Position numbers and translations under genes: made by a program. 10,468 nt of DNA from assembly GCA_001275005.1 (NCBI GenBank), contig JWZX01001850.1:1-10468 (forward strand), written 5' to 3'. Under the pieces are notes generated by a model that had not been told where the DNA came from, ran no database searches, and was given only the letters and a program-made list of their open reading frames with translations. This DNA is from Chrysochromulina tobinii (lineage: Eukaryota > Haptophyta > Prymnesiales > Chrysochromulinaceae). Of the stretch, positions 1 to 7,370 are shown one piece after another; within the stretch, counting starts at the first letter, position 1, and each line of letters begins with the position of its first letter.

Positions 1-279
1 ATGCCGCCCGCGCGCGGGATGATGCTGCTCTATTCGGCGAGTGAAGTATTGCCGGTCTCTGCGGCATGCTCCGAGAATGTGCCGACGGCCTCCGGTCGGC
101 GCTTTCGAATATCGATGCCTTTGTGTACAATTGTAGTTTGATGAACCTGCAATCACCAACCTACGCGACCAAGTTTACTGAAGCCGGACCGGTGAGACAC
201 ACGTCTAAGCTGTGAATGTGCGCCCAAAAAGTCTCGCGAAAATGTCCCCATTCACGGTCACACCCCGTGACTTGAAGCA
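1..279. other. 5' flank of the helicase gene; no confident gene
   Basis: This stretch is less GC-rich than the coding DNA that follows, especially around 105-245. I see no canonical TATA box and no protein with recognisable similarity. It probably holds the promoter and 5' UTR of the helicase gene. Upstream ATGs occur at 141, 216 and 242. The one at 216 opens a 19-codon ORF ending at 275. The one at 242 opens a 35-codon ORF that overlaps the helicase start and ends at 349. A perfect 10-bp AT-rich palindrome (TACAATTGTA) lies at 126-135. A 46-codon ORF at 1-141 is too short and featureless to call. The transcription start cannot be placed from sequence alone. Confidence 0.6.
251..276 (+). other. 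small imperfect hairpin just before the helicase ATG
   Basis: GTCAC (257-261) and GTGAC (267-271) form a 5-bp stem around a 5-nt loop. TTCA (251-254) and TGAA (273-276) can extend it across a small internal loop. It ends 3 nt before the start codon at 280. In an RNA it could affect start selection; in DNA it could be a dyad binding site. A hairpin this short is easily a chance occurrence. Confidence 0.25.
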
Positions 280-3051
280 ATGGACGCGGCCTTCGCGGCT
301 GCGGTGCGCGCGGCGCATGGTGCGGAGGACGACCACTTGGTTGCCGTGACGATGCTCTCCGTCGCCGACGGCATCGATGCCGCGCTGTCTCGCTGCAAAT
401 GGGACCTGGACTCCATCTTCACGACTGTCGAGCTGCTTGGCCGTATGCCTGAGGGCTTCGCGCCGACCCAGCTTGCACTGGGCGCGTTCATGGCCCAACA
501 GAAATGGCGAGACCGCTACTGTGACTGCGCGGGGCGGCTGCACGAGCTGCTGCCGCGCCGCAAGGCCGTGGATCAGCGCAAGCTTGCGCTCGCGTGGGTG
601 CGCTTGGCATTGCAGGCTGCGCGCGAGCAGGTTGCGGACAAGTACACGATGATGCGCGTAACGCTGCCGCTCCAGCTGATGCAGCAGTCCATCGGCGACC
701 TCGTCAAGAACTCGGAACGCTCCACCTTTGACGCCGACACTCGCAAGGAACTCCTCTCCTGCCTCTCGCGGCTCTCCACGGCGCACATCACGCAGAGCCA
801 GCAGAAGGACCGCTCGCCGTACGAGGCGGTGCGCCAAGCAGGCTCGGCCGCCGCTGCGCTCGCCAACATCACGAGCGGTGGCGGTGGCGGTGGCGGCGGC
901 GCGTGGCAGTATGCCAACCTGCTGCCGAGCGCATACGACCTCGACTCGCGCACCGCGCGCGAGCCAAACCCGAACAAGGTGACGGGCGAATACGACTCGT
1001 CGGACGCGTACCTGTCGACGCATTTCCACCTGCTGCGCGAGGACTTTGTGCGCCCGCTGCGCCAGGCGGTCGAGGCGGCGCGCGAGGGCAGCGAGATGCC
1101 GCGCGAGGTGCGCGTGTGGAGGCGCGCGGCGCTGGCGGGCATGGCCGTTGGGAATCCGGGCGGTGTGCTGTTCAGGATCAAGCTGGCGCAGGACCAGGCG
1201 GAGGCCGAGGAGCTCGATCTGGCCGGCGGCAAGACCCTCATCAACGGCGCGCTCCTCCTCATGTCGAGCGACTCCTTCCGCACCGTCTACGCGGGCGTGG
1301 TCGCGCGGCGCGAGGCGGCTCGCCTGCTCGGCGACGGATCCGTCTTCGTCTCCTTTTCACACCAGTCGGAGGAGGAGGGGCGCTCGCCGCAGCACGCGCC
1401 CGCCGCGGCGCTCGAAGTCGCCGCCCTCGCGCCGCTCATCAATCGCGGCTTCGCCGTCCTCGAGGCGGGCGCGTATTGGGGCGCGTACAAGCCCGTGCTC
1501 GCCGCGCTCCAGGCGACCGGTAAGCTCGCGTCGTTGCCTCTCGGCGACTGCCTCATGCGCTCTCTGAATACCGAGAGGCCGCCGCCGTACTTGGGCCACG
1601 TGGCGGCGCCGCAGCGCGAGAAGGGCTTCTCGCGCCACGGCTCGGCGCAGGACCTCGCGCGGCTCGGCTCGGTCGGCGATCTCGCGAGGTGCGATCTCGC
1701 GAGGTCGGCCGAGCGGGCCCTCGACGGCTCCATACACAGCGGCGCCGCCTCTGAGGGCATCGGCACGTACGACATCCGACCGATCCTCAACGTGTCCGAC
1801 CAGGCGACGCCGTACTACATCGGCGACGTGCGGCGCGATTTCCCGACCGAGGGATGGTCCGGCACCTCCCTCGACAAGTGGCAGCTCAAGGCCGCCAAAT
1901 GCCTGCTCACGCGCCGTGTGGGGCTCGTGCAGGGACCCCCCGGCACGGGCAAGACGTTTGTGGGTCTGCTCGTGGTGCGCACCCTTCTCCGGAACGCATC
2001 GATGTGGGCGTCCGATGGGCCCTCGACGGACCTTTCTCGGATGGGCTCGCGTGTACCCTCTCGCATGGCTGCCTCGCCGCTTCGCGAGCTGCTCCCCTCT
2101 CGCTCGGTGACGCCGCCGGTGCGCCTCGACGACGGCGCGACGGCGGCGGGGGCGGCGGCGGGGGCGGCGGCGGTGGCGGCGGCGGTGGCGGCGTCGGGCG
2201 TGTCGGGCGCGACGAGCGCGGTGGGGGCGGCAGCCGAGGGCGATCCGATGGATGCCGACGACGCGGAGGCTGCCCTGGCACTCATGCACCATCGCAAGAG
2301 GGAGAAGGAGCGTCAAAGCTATTACGAGCAGCGCGCGGAGCGTCTCTCAATGCTCGAGAAGAGCCTGCAGCAGTCGGCAGAGATGAGCCTCGAGGGCGCC
2401 GCGGCGGCGGAGGAGGCGGCTGCGGCCGAGCTCGCGGCGCAGCGCGTGAGCGCACAGGAGACCGCGGAGGCCGCGGCAGCCGAGAAGCTCGCAGCCGAGA
2501 GGGCAGCGGCCGAGGCGGAGGCGGCCGAGGCGGAGGCGGCCGAGGCGGAGGCGGCCGAGGCGGAGGCGGCCGAGGCGGAGGCGGCCGAGGCGGCGAAGGC
2601 GCTTGCTAAGCGCGCGCGCAAGGCAGAAGCAGGGCGGCAAGTACGCTGGCGGCAAGGCGGCCGGGTCGGCCCAGGACGGCAAGGCAGATGCCGACGATGA
2701 CGAGGCGGCGGAGGAGGAAGAGGAGGAGGCGCCGCCCACCCGTCTCAAGGGTAGCAAGAGCAAGGGCGGCAGCACCGGCAGCGCCGCCAACGCCGCTGTT
2801 GGCAGCAAGGGCGGCAAGCGGCAGAAGCGCACCATCCCACAGACGGACGGTCCTGGCGACGACGATGAGGTGGCGGCGGAAGCAGCAGTGCCCGTGCCGG
2901 CACTCGGTCGCGAGTCGAGCCTCGACCCATTCGCAGAGCTCGAGGCTTTCCGCGAGGCGGCCGAGACCAAAGCTGCGTACGTGCGCGCCGAGATGCAGCA
3001 GGCGAGCGTGTTTGCGGCCGCGGCGGCACGCGAGTCGGAGGAGGGGGGGCA

Positions 3052-3092
<41 letters not shown>

Positions 3093-5209
3093 GAGGAAGA
3101 GCGTCCTCGTGGGCGCCGACTCGAGAGTACGCGCCGGGCGGCGGCGCGCCAGGCCGAGCAGCAGGATGAGGCAGAGTATGAGGCCGTCGCCGAGGTGGCC
3201 TCGGGCCGCTTCGTCGCGGGTGCCCTTGACCTTGAGAGCCGGCGTGACGCCAAGGACGACAGAGGGAGCGCCAAGGACAAAGGGAGCAAGGGCACGCGGT
3301 ACACGCACGACGCTCGCGGCGTGAGCGATCACGAGGGCGGGGCGAGTGACGTCGAGGGGCTCGGCTTCGTCAAAGAGGGGCTCGGCTTCGGCGAGGACGA
3401 GGCGGCCGACGGCTCGGCCCTCCCTCCCTCGTCGGCGCCGCCCATCCTGGTGCTCTGCCAGACCAACCATGCGCTCGACCAATTCCTAGAGGGTATCCTC
3501 GATTTCGAGCCGCGCGTCATCCGCATCGGCGGCCGTTCACAGTCGGAGCGACTCAAGAAGCACAACCTGACCGAGCTGCTCGACCATCGCAAGAAGCATC
3601 GGCCCGCTGTCGAGCGCTCGGCGCGGCGCAACCTGGGCGATGCAATGCGACGTTGCCGCGACCGTCTCAACGGCGCGCTCATCCTGATGCAACAGGCGTG
3701 GGCATGCGCACCACTGCCCGTGGGCATGCTGCGCAACTCCGCCGAGTTGCGCGGCCCCTTGGGCAACGAGCTGCGCAAGATGCCGGATGCGACCTTCCTG
3801 CAGTGGCTCTGCCTCGAGAACGCGGTCGCGTGGGAGCACCATCAGGCGATGGGTTTCGGCGGAGCGCCCGGCGCCGTCCCGGGCTCCGCTCACTATACGG
3901 CGCAGGACGTGGAGACGGTGCTCAGTGTACCCCCGCTCTCACCGCTCGAGCTCTCGCACCACTGCAACCGTGCCGAGGCGCAGTACGCGCGCGACCGCGA
4001 GCAGGACGGGTACGCGGGCGGGCTCGACCGGTACGAGCGCTGGCGGCTGCACAATCGGCTGCGCGAGAATGCGCAGGAGACGACGCTGCGCGAGCTCGAG
4101 GTCGCTCTAGCCGAGTACCGCCGGATCGCGGCAGCCGTGAGCGAGCTCGATGAGCTCGACGCACTCACGATGCTCAAGCGGGCGTCCGTCGTCGGTCTGA
4201 CCACCACCGGCGCGGCGAAGCACCAGTCCCTCGTGCGCCAGCTTGGCTGCCGTGTGCTTGTGATGGAGGAGGCCGCCGAGGTGCTCGAGGCGCACGTGCT
4301 CGCCTCGATCAATGCGTCCACGCAGCAGCTGCTCCTGATCGGCGATCACCAGCAGCTGCGCCCCTCCGCCGCGTGCCACGAGCTGACGCTCCACTACGGC
4401 ATGGCCGTCTCTCTCTTCGAGCGCCTCTTCAACAACAAGGTGCCGTACGTGCGGCTGCGCACCCAGCGGCGCATGCGCCCGACGATCGCGAGGCTCATCG
4501 CGCCCATCTACCCTGAGCTGCTCAACCACCCGTCCACGCACGGCCGGCCGCGCGTCGCAGGCATGACGACCTCGGTGCACTTCATCACGCATGAGGCGCA
4601 CGAGCGTCCGCGGGAGGATCTGCTCTCCCCCGAGAACCCGCATGAGGTGGCGATCCTACTGCACCTGGCCACGCTGCTCCATGGGATAGGGTACGCGCAG
4701 ACGCGCATCACCGTCCTCTCTGCGTACGTTGGCCAGTTGCTGCTGCTGCGCGCCGCCTTCAGCGCGTGCGGCCTCGACAAGGTGCTCGTGACCACGGTCG
4801 ACGCTTACCAAGGTGAGGAGAACGACCTTGTGCTGCTCTCGCTCGTGCGCTCGAACATCGAGGGCAAGCTCGGCTTCACCTCCGTCGACAACCGCGTGTG
4901 CGTCGCGCTCTCCCGGGCGCGCCTCGGCTTCTTCTGCGCGTGCAACCTCAAGATGCTCTCGACGGGCTCGGAGCTGTGGGCCAAGCTGGGCGCCTATGCG
5001 ACGAAGACGCACCGCGCGAGCCCCGAGATTCCACTCGCCACGCCCGCCGCGCTCCTCGCTGCGCAGCGCTACAAGCAGCTCCGGCGCGCGGTCGGTGCAG
5101 CGGTGCCCGCCATTGGCACCGACGGCAACAGCAGCGTGCTATCTCCGCTGCATGCGCCGCCACCGCGCCCACCCCAGATGCCCTCTATGATGAGCTTGCA
5201 CGGGCTGCC

Positions 5210-5241
<32 letters not shown>

Positions 5242-7370
5242 GTGCCATGGCGAACCCCTCACCGCCGATGCCGCTGCCAACGGCGGGGACGCCGCTGCCT
5301 CACATGGGCCCAGCCTTCTTATCCCGGACCGCCGCTGCCCCTTCTTCAAGCAGCGCGCTCGCGGGTACGTCGAGCTTCCAAGTGGACACAAGCGACGCGG
5401 GTGGCGCCTGGCAGCCGCCAAGCGGCCCGTCGCCGCGCCCGGGACAACGCGAGCCGGCTGAGACCGCGCGGCTTGTGGCGATCTTCAGCGATCAGGCAGC
5501 CGAGAGGAAGGCGGAGGCCATCGAGGAGGCGCTGGCCGACGAGGCGATGGGCGGCGGGGAGGGCGACGACGACGACGACAGGGACGGCGGCGGCGGCGCC
5601 GACTTTGATGATGACGGCGGCGAGGGCGCTCATGGAAGTGAGTCGCGACCGACTTCGCCGCTGGCCGACCCCACGCCGCCGCCCGAGGACGCCGACGAAG
5701 CTGACAAAGCTGACGGCGTTGCGGACGACATCGCTGTCCCCGCGGCACCCCCGGCCATGCCGCCGCCCGCGCCGCCTCCTTCGCCCCCTCCCCCATACAC
5801 TCCAAGTGACGACGGCGCGTCTCTGCTCGCGTACACGCCAAGTCATGAAAGCTCTCGCGGCTCTCGCGACTCTGCGCCAGCGTACACGCCGAGCGTTGCT
5901 GGCGACGACGACGAGGCTGCGTACACACCGAGCGCTGCTGGCGACGACGAGTGGGAGTGGCCACACGCTCCCTCAGGAGAGGATGCGGAGGCGGAGTCGA
6001 TGGGAGCAGAGGCAACGGGCCTGCTCAGCTCGGCCAGCGTGCCGCCTACCAGCTTGCCGCCGTCGCCGCCGGGTGAAGATGCAGCTGGTGGCACCGCCGA
6101 CGACGAGGAGGCTGCCGCGGCGGTCTCTGCGGTGGCGGCGGGTGCGGTGCCGTGTCCGGCGGGTGCGGGGCCTGCGAGCGGCGGCGACGCGGGCGAGTAC
6201 CTGTGCGAGTCTGCCGATGAGGACTTTGGAGGCGAGTGGGCGTACCGCGATCTGCGCCAGAACCAGTGGCAGCAGGTGTGGCATGGCTGCGTGATGGTGC
6301 TGTCGCAGCTCGCACACGGTGAGCGCGGCGTGCTGCCGCAGTGCGGCCTGCGCATGCCGTGCGGCCACAACTGCGCACGCACCGTGCATGTCAAGGGCGG
6401 CACCCTCGAGTGCATATGCCCGCGCTGCGGCAACGCGACCGACCTGGCCGAAGGGGAAGTGAAACGCTGGCGCTCTCTGCGCGAGGCGCTCAAGCTGCGT
6501 GGCGACGGTACGATCAACCCGCTCACACGCAGCGAGAGCCTTCAAAAGGAGGGCGCAGAAACAGGCGCTCCCGGCGCCAAGGCCGACGCCAAGGTCGCGG
6601 CCGCCGAGGCGGCCGCTGACGTGGCGCCGCCTAAGCCGGCCCCGAAGACGTACTACGTGTCTAACTTCTCTGGTGCCGTCAAGCCGAACCTCAACATGGT
6701 TGGCTACTGGTCGATGCCCCCCAAGCACCGTGCCACCTCACTGCGCGACGCTCGCAACATCCTTGGCAAGTTTGCAAGTGACGGCGGCGCGAGCGGCGAG
6801 TCTGTCAAACAGTTTGATGCCTTCGCGTTGCATTCCGAATCGGCCGCGGCCGCCCCGGAGGCGGAGGCAGCGGCTGCCAACGAGCCGCGCAATCGCGTGG
6901 CAAGCCCTACCTTCGACCCCCGCGTCGAGCGCCTCGTGGAGCGTGTCGCGAGCGCCGCGGCGGCGAGTCGCACAACCGAGGCGGATGCGCTCAACGCCGG
7001 CTGGCGCAAGTGCACGTCCAAGTCTAACGGCCGCGAGTTCTGGTTCCACAGGGAAACAGGGAGGAAAGAGTGGCACATCGACAAGCTCGGACTGAGCGCC
7101 GGCGGCCCTGTGGAACCAGAACCCGATCGTCGCCACGCACCTGTTAAAAGCGGCCCTGGCAGCCACCAGAGTGGCGGCGGGAGCAGCAGCGGCGCGCACG
7201 ACGGGGGTCGCAGCAGCGGCGCGCAAGGCTCGGCCCGTGGGGCGGGCTCCAAGCGCAGCTCCAAGCCGGAGTGGAAGGCGTACTTTTCGGAGAAGCGGCA
7301 GAAGAGCTTCTACAAGAACACGAGCACCGGCGAGACGACCTGGACGAAGCCTGACGGGTTCGTCGAGTGA
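280..7370 (+). CDS. ZNFX1-like SF1 RNA helicase with C-terminal tandem WW domains; reading frame changes twice
   Basis: This is a UPF1-like superfamily 1 helicase closest in motif style to ZNFX1 / fission yeast Hrr1, helicases of small-RNA silencing and RNA sensing. Frame 1 covers 280-~2633, frame 2 ~2634-3049 and frame 3 ~3050-7370. Skipping one base at each change gives about 2,362 aa. Residues 1-~240 are helical and unrecognised. The family segment THFHLLREDF is at 247, the 1B-like region FAVLEAGAYWGAYK at 391 and Walker A GPPGTGKT at 552-559. After a ~477-aa insertion come motif Ia (LCQTNHALDQF, nt 3453-3485), TTTGAAK (4200), motif II MEEAAE (4263), motif III GDHQQLRPS (4341), QRRMRP (4464; the family usually has QHRMRP), motif V DAYQGEEND (4800) and motif VI ALSRAR (4905). 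A Pro-rich and acidic linker, a Cys/His cluster and two WW domains follow. The start at 280 has G at -3 and +4, with an in-frame TGA at 268. The helicase assignment is secure; the exact exon structure is not. Confidence 0.88.
1676..1705 (+). repeat. 15-bp perfect tandem duplication in the helicase CDS
   Basis: GCGATCTCGCGAGGT occurs twice in direct succession. The protein around it contains three DLAR motifs (GDLARCDLARS and an upstream QDLARLGS), so the duplication kept frame. It lies in the variable linker between the 1B-like region and the DIRPIL segment that leads into RecA domain 1. Confidence 0.8.
2140..2210 (+). repeat. GGC-rich imperfect microsatellite coding Ala/Gly
   Basis: GGC/GCG/GGG triplets run with few interruptions and code mostly Ala with some Gly and Val. 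This is cryptically simple coding DNA within the helicase insertion. It is prone to length change and to assembly error. Confidence 0.7.
2509..2583 (+). repeat. five perfect copies of a 15-bp repeat encoding AEAEA
   Basis: The unit GCCGAGGCGGAGGCG starts at 2509, 2524, 2539, 2554 and 2569, with a degenerate sixth copy from 2584. The period is a multiple of three and the copies are identical, so this is a recent in-frame expansion. Alternating Glu and Ala favour a long single helix or coiled coil. The first frame change follows about 50 nt downstream. Confidence 0.9.
2615..2674 (+). other. first reading-frame change (frame 1 to frame 2)
   Basis: Upstream, frame 1 reads as a coiled coil (KALAKRARKAEAG). 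Downstream, frame 2 reads as a Lys/Gly then acidic segment (GGKYAGGKAAGS, then ADADDDEAA), while frame 1 turns Arg-rich and stops at 2698-2700. One extra G in the GGG at 2632-2634 would explain it. Alternatives are a 34-nt GT-AG segment (2641-2674) or a 229-nt one from a GTGAGC donor at 2446 to the same acceptor. Both have the right length modulo 3 and both join codons cleanly. Confidence 0.7.
2977..3052 (+). other. second reading-frame change (frame 2 to frame 3)
   Basis: Frame 2 is strongly protein-like up to about 3045 (DPFAELEAFREAAETKA), then becomes poly-Ala and stops at 3167-3169. Frame 3 becomes poly-Gln then EEEERPRGRRLE and continues into the helicase. One extra G in the seven-G run at 3043-3049 would restore a single frame. 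A 76-nt GT-AG segment from GTACGT at 2977 to the CAG ending at 3052 also gives the right phase. It lacks a pyrimidine tract, which weakens the intron reading. Confidence 0.7.
3054..3089 (+). repeat. (CAG)12 trinucleotide microsatellite
   Basis: Twelve perfect CAG units code poly-Gln in frame 3, or poly-Ala (GCA) in frame 2. Glu codons (GAG GAG GAA GAG) follow at once. The tract sits directly after the seven-G run where the reading frame changes. It is likely to vary in length between alleles. Confidence 0.95.
5160..5796 (+). other. Pro-rich and acidic disordered linker after the helicase core
   Basis: The translation passes from Met/Pro repeats (PPMPPMPPMP near 5211-5237) through Ser/Gly-rich sequence to Asp runs (DDDDD near 5565-5580) and a Pro-rich stretch ending in PPPPY at 5784-5798. 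No folded domain is evident. Such linkers commonly carry short binding motifs; the PPPY at 5787-5798 is a class I WW ligand consensus. Confidence 0.7.
5796..5933 (+). repeat. four spaced YTPS repeats in an acidic linker
   Basis: Tyr-Thr-Pro-Ser occurs at 5796, 5832, 5883 and 5922, spaced 36, 51 and 39 nt (12, 17 and 13 residues). A degenerate HAPS follows near 5964. The last full units share the context YTPSVAGDDDEAA / YTPSAAGDDE, suggesting partial duplication. The units look like proline-directed kinase sites and loosely recall the YSPTSPS repeats of RNA polymerase II, but they are spaced rather than contiguous. Confidence 0.8.
6342..6431 (+). other. Cys/His cluster, NF-X1-like or partial RING-like zinc-binding segment
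   Basis: Cys and His codons fall at 6342 (C), 6360 (C), 6366 (H), 6372 (C), 6387 (H), 6411 (C), 6417 (C) and 6426 (C). The protein includes MPCGHNC and ECICPRCGN. The CGHxC core matches both NF-X1-type fingers and the second half of RING or TRIM-type fingers (CGHxxC...CPxC). Neither full consensus fits. ZNFX1 proteins normally carry several NF-X1 fingers after the helicase, so a single degenerate one in that place is plausible. Confidence 0.5.
6627..6840 (+). other. unrecognised conserved-looking segment between the Cys/His cluster and WW1
   Basis: After a run of low-complexity sequence, the protein regains a mixed, fold-like composition (TYYVSNFSGAVKPNLN, then YWSMPPKHRATSLRDARN and ILGKFASDGG) with aromatic and helical stretches. 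I do not recognise a family. It could be a short folded module or a conserved binding peptide. Confidence 0.35.
6999..7091 (+). other. WW domain 1 (degenerate)
   Basis: The signature tryptophans lie at nt 7002 and 7071, separated by 22 residues, with the central aromatic strand REFWFH and the turn ETGRKEW. The Pro normally found three residues after the second Trp is absent (WHID). This suggests a structurally intact WW domain whose Pro-ligand binding may be altered. Confidence 0.75.
7269..7361 (+). other. WW domain 2 (canonical) at the C terminus
   Basis: The tryptophans lie at nt 7272 and 7341 with 22 residues between them, the second followed by TKP (W-x2-P). The middle strand is SFYKN and the loop STGETTW. 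This fits the WW family well, with a Prp40/FBP-like style. The protein ends seven residues after TKP's Thr-Lys-Pro core, at the TGA at 7368. WW domains bind Pro-rich peptides such as PPxY or phospho-Ser/Thr-Pro, both of which occur in this same chain. Confidence 0.88.

Larger units (their letters stand above)
2008..3440 (+). other. ~477-residue low-complexity insertion splitting the helicase RecA1 domain
   Basis: In ZNFX1 relatives, motif I (GPPGTGKT) and motif Ia (TNHALDQF) are separated by only a few tens of residues. Here 1,433 nt lie between the residues matching the family after motif I (RNASMW, ending 2007) and those before motif Ia (ILVLC, from 3444). The insertion has a Ser/Arg-rich part (~2010-2110), a Gly/Ala run (2140-2210), a predicted coiled coil with EAEAA repeats (2285-2630), an acidic Lys/Glu part (2690-2880), a helical part ending in a CAG tract (2930-3090) and a charged tail (3090-3440). 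Both frame changes lie inside it. The translation looks like genuine disordered or coiled-coil protein in a different frame on each side of each change. A wholly intronic origin is less likely but not excluded. Confidence 0.75.

Noticed and set aside
1-141. 46-codon ORF at the left edge starting ATG at 1
   Set aside because: Short and without similarity or codon signal; it may be chance or the tail of something outside the window.
2509-2600. CRISPR-like array
   Set aside because: The 15-bp repeats are contiguous, without spacers, and in frame with a coiled coil; this is a coding tandem repeat in a eukaryote.
2632-3049. Pseudogene interpretation of the helicase
   Set aside because: All helicase motifs and both WW domains are intact over 4.3 kb after the shifts and no other stop interrupts the gene. 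Decay would not leave exactly two same-direction changes in the least constrained part.
2688-3050. Frame-3 extension of the helicase ORF upstream of the CAG tract
   Set aside because: Here frame 3 is an Arg-rich translation (runs of R, many S and P) of DNA whose frame 2 reads as acidic and helical protein. It is the shadow, not the coding frame.
1357-3304. Long minus-strand open frames opposite the helicase
   Set aside because: They are the usual antisense shadows of GC-rich codons: Arg/Pro/Ser/Cys-rich or poly-Pro/Leu, with no domain.
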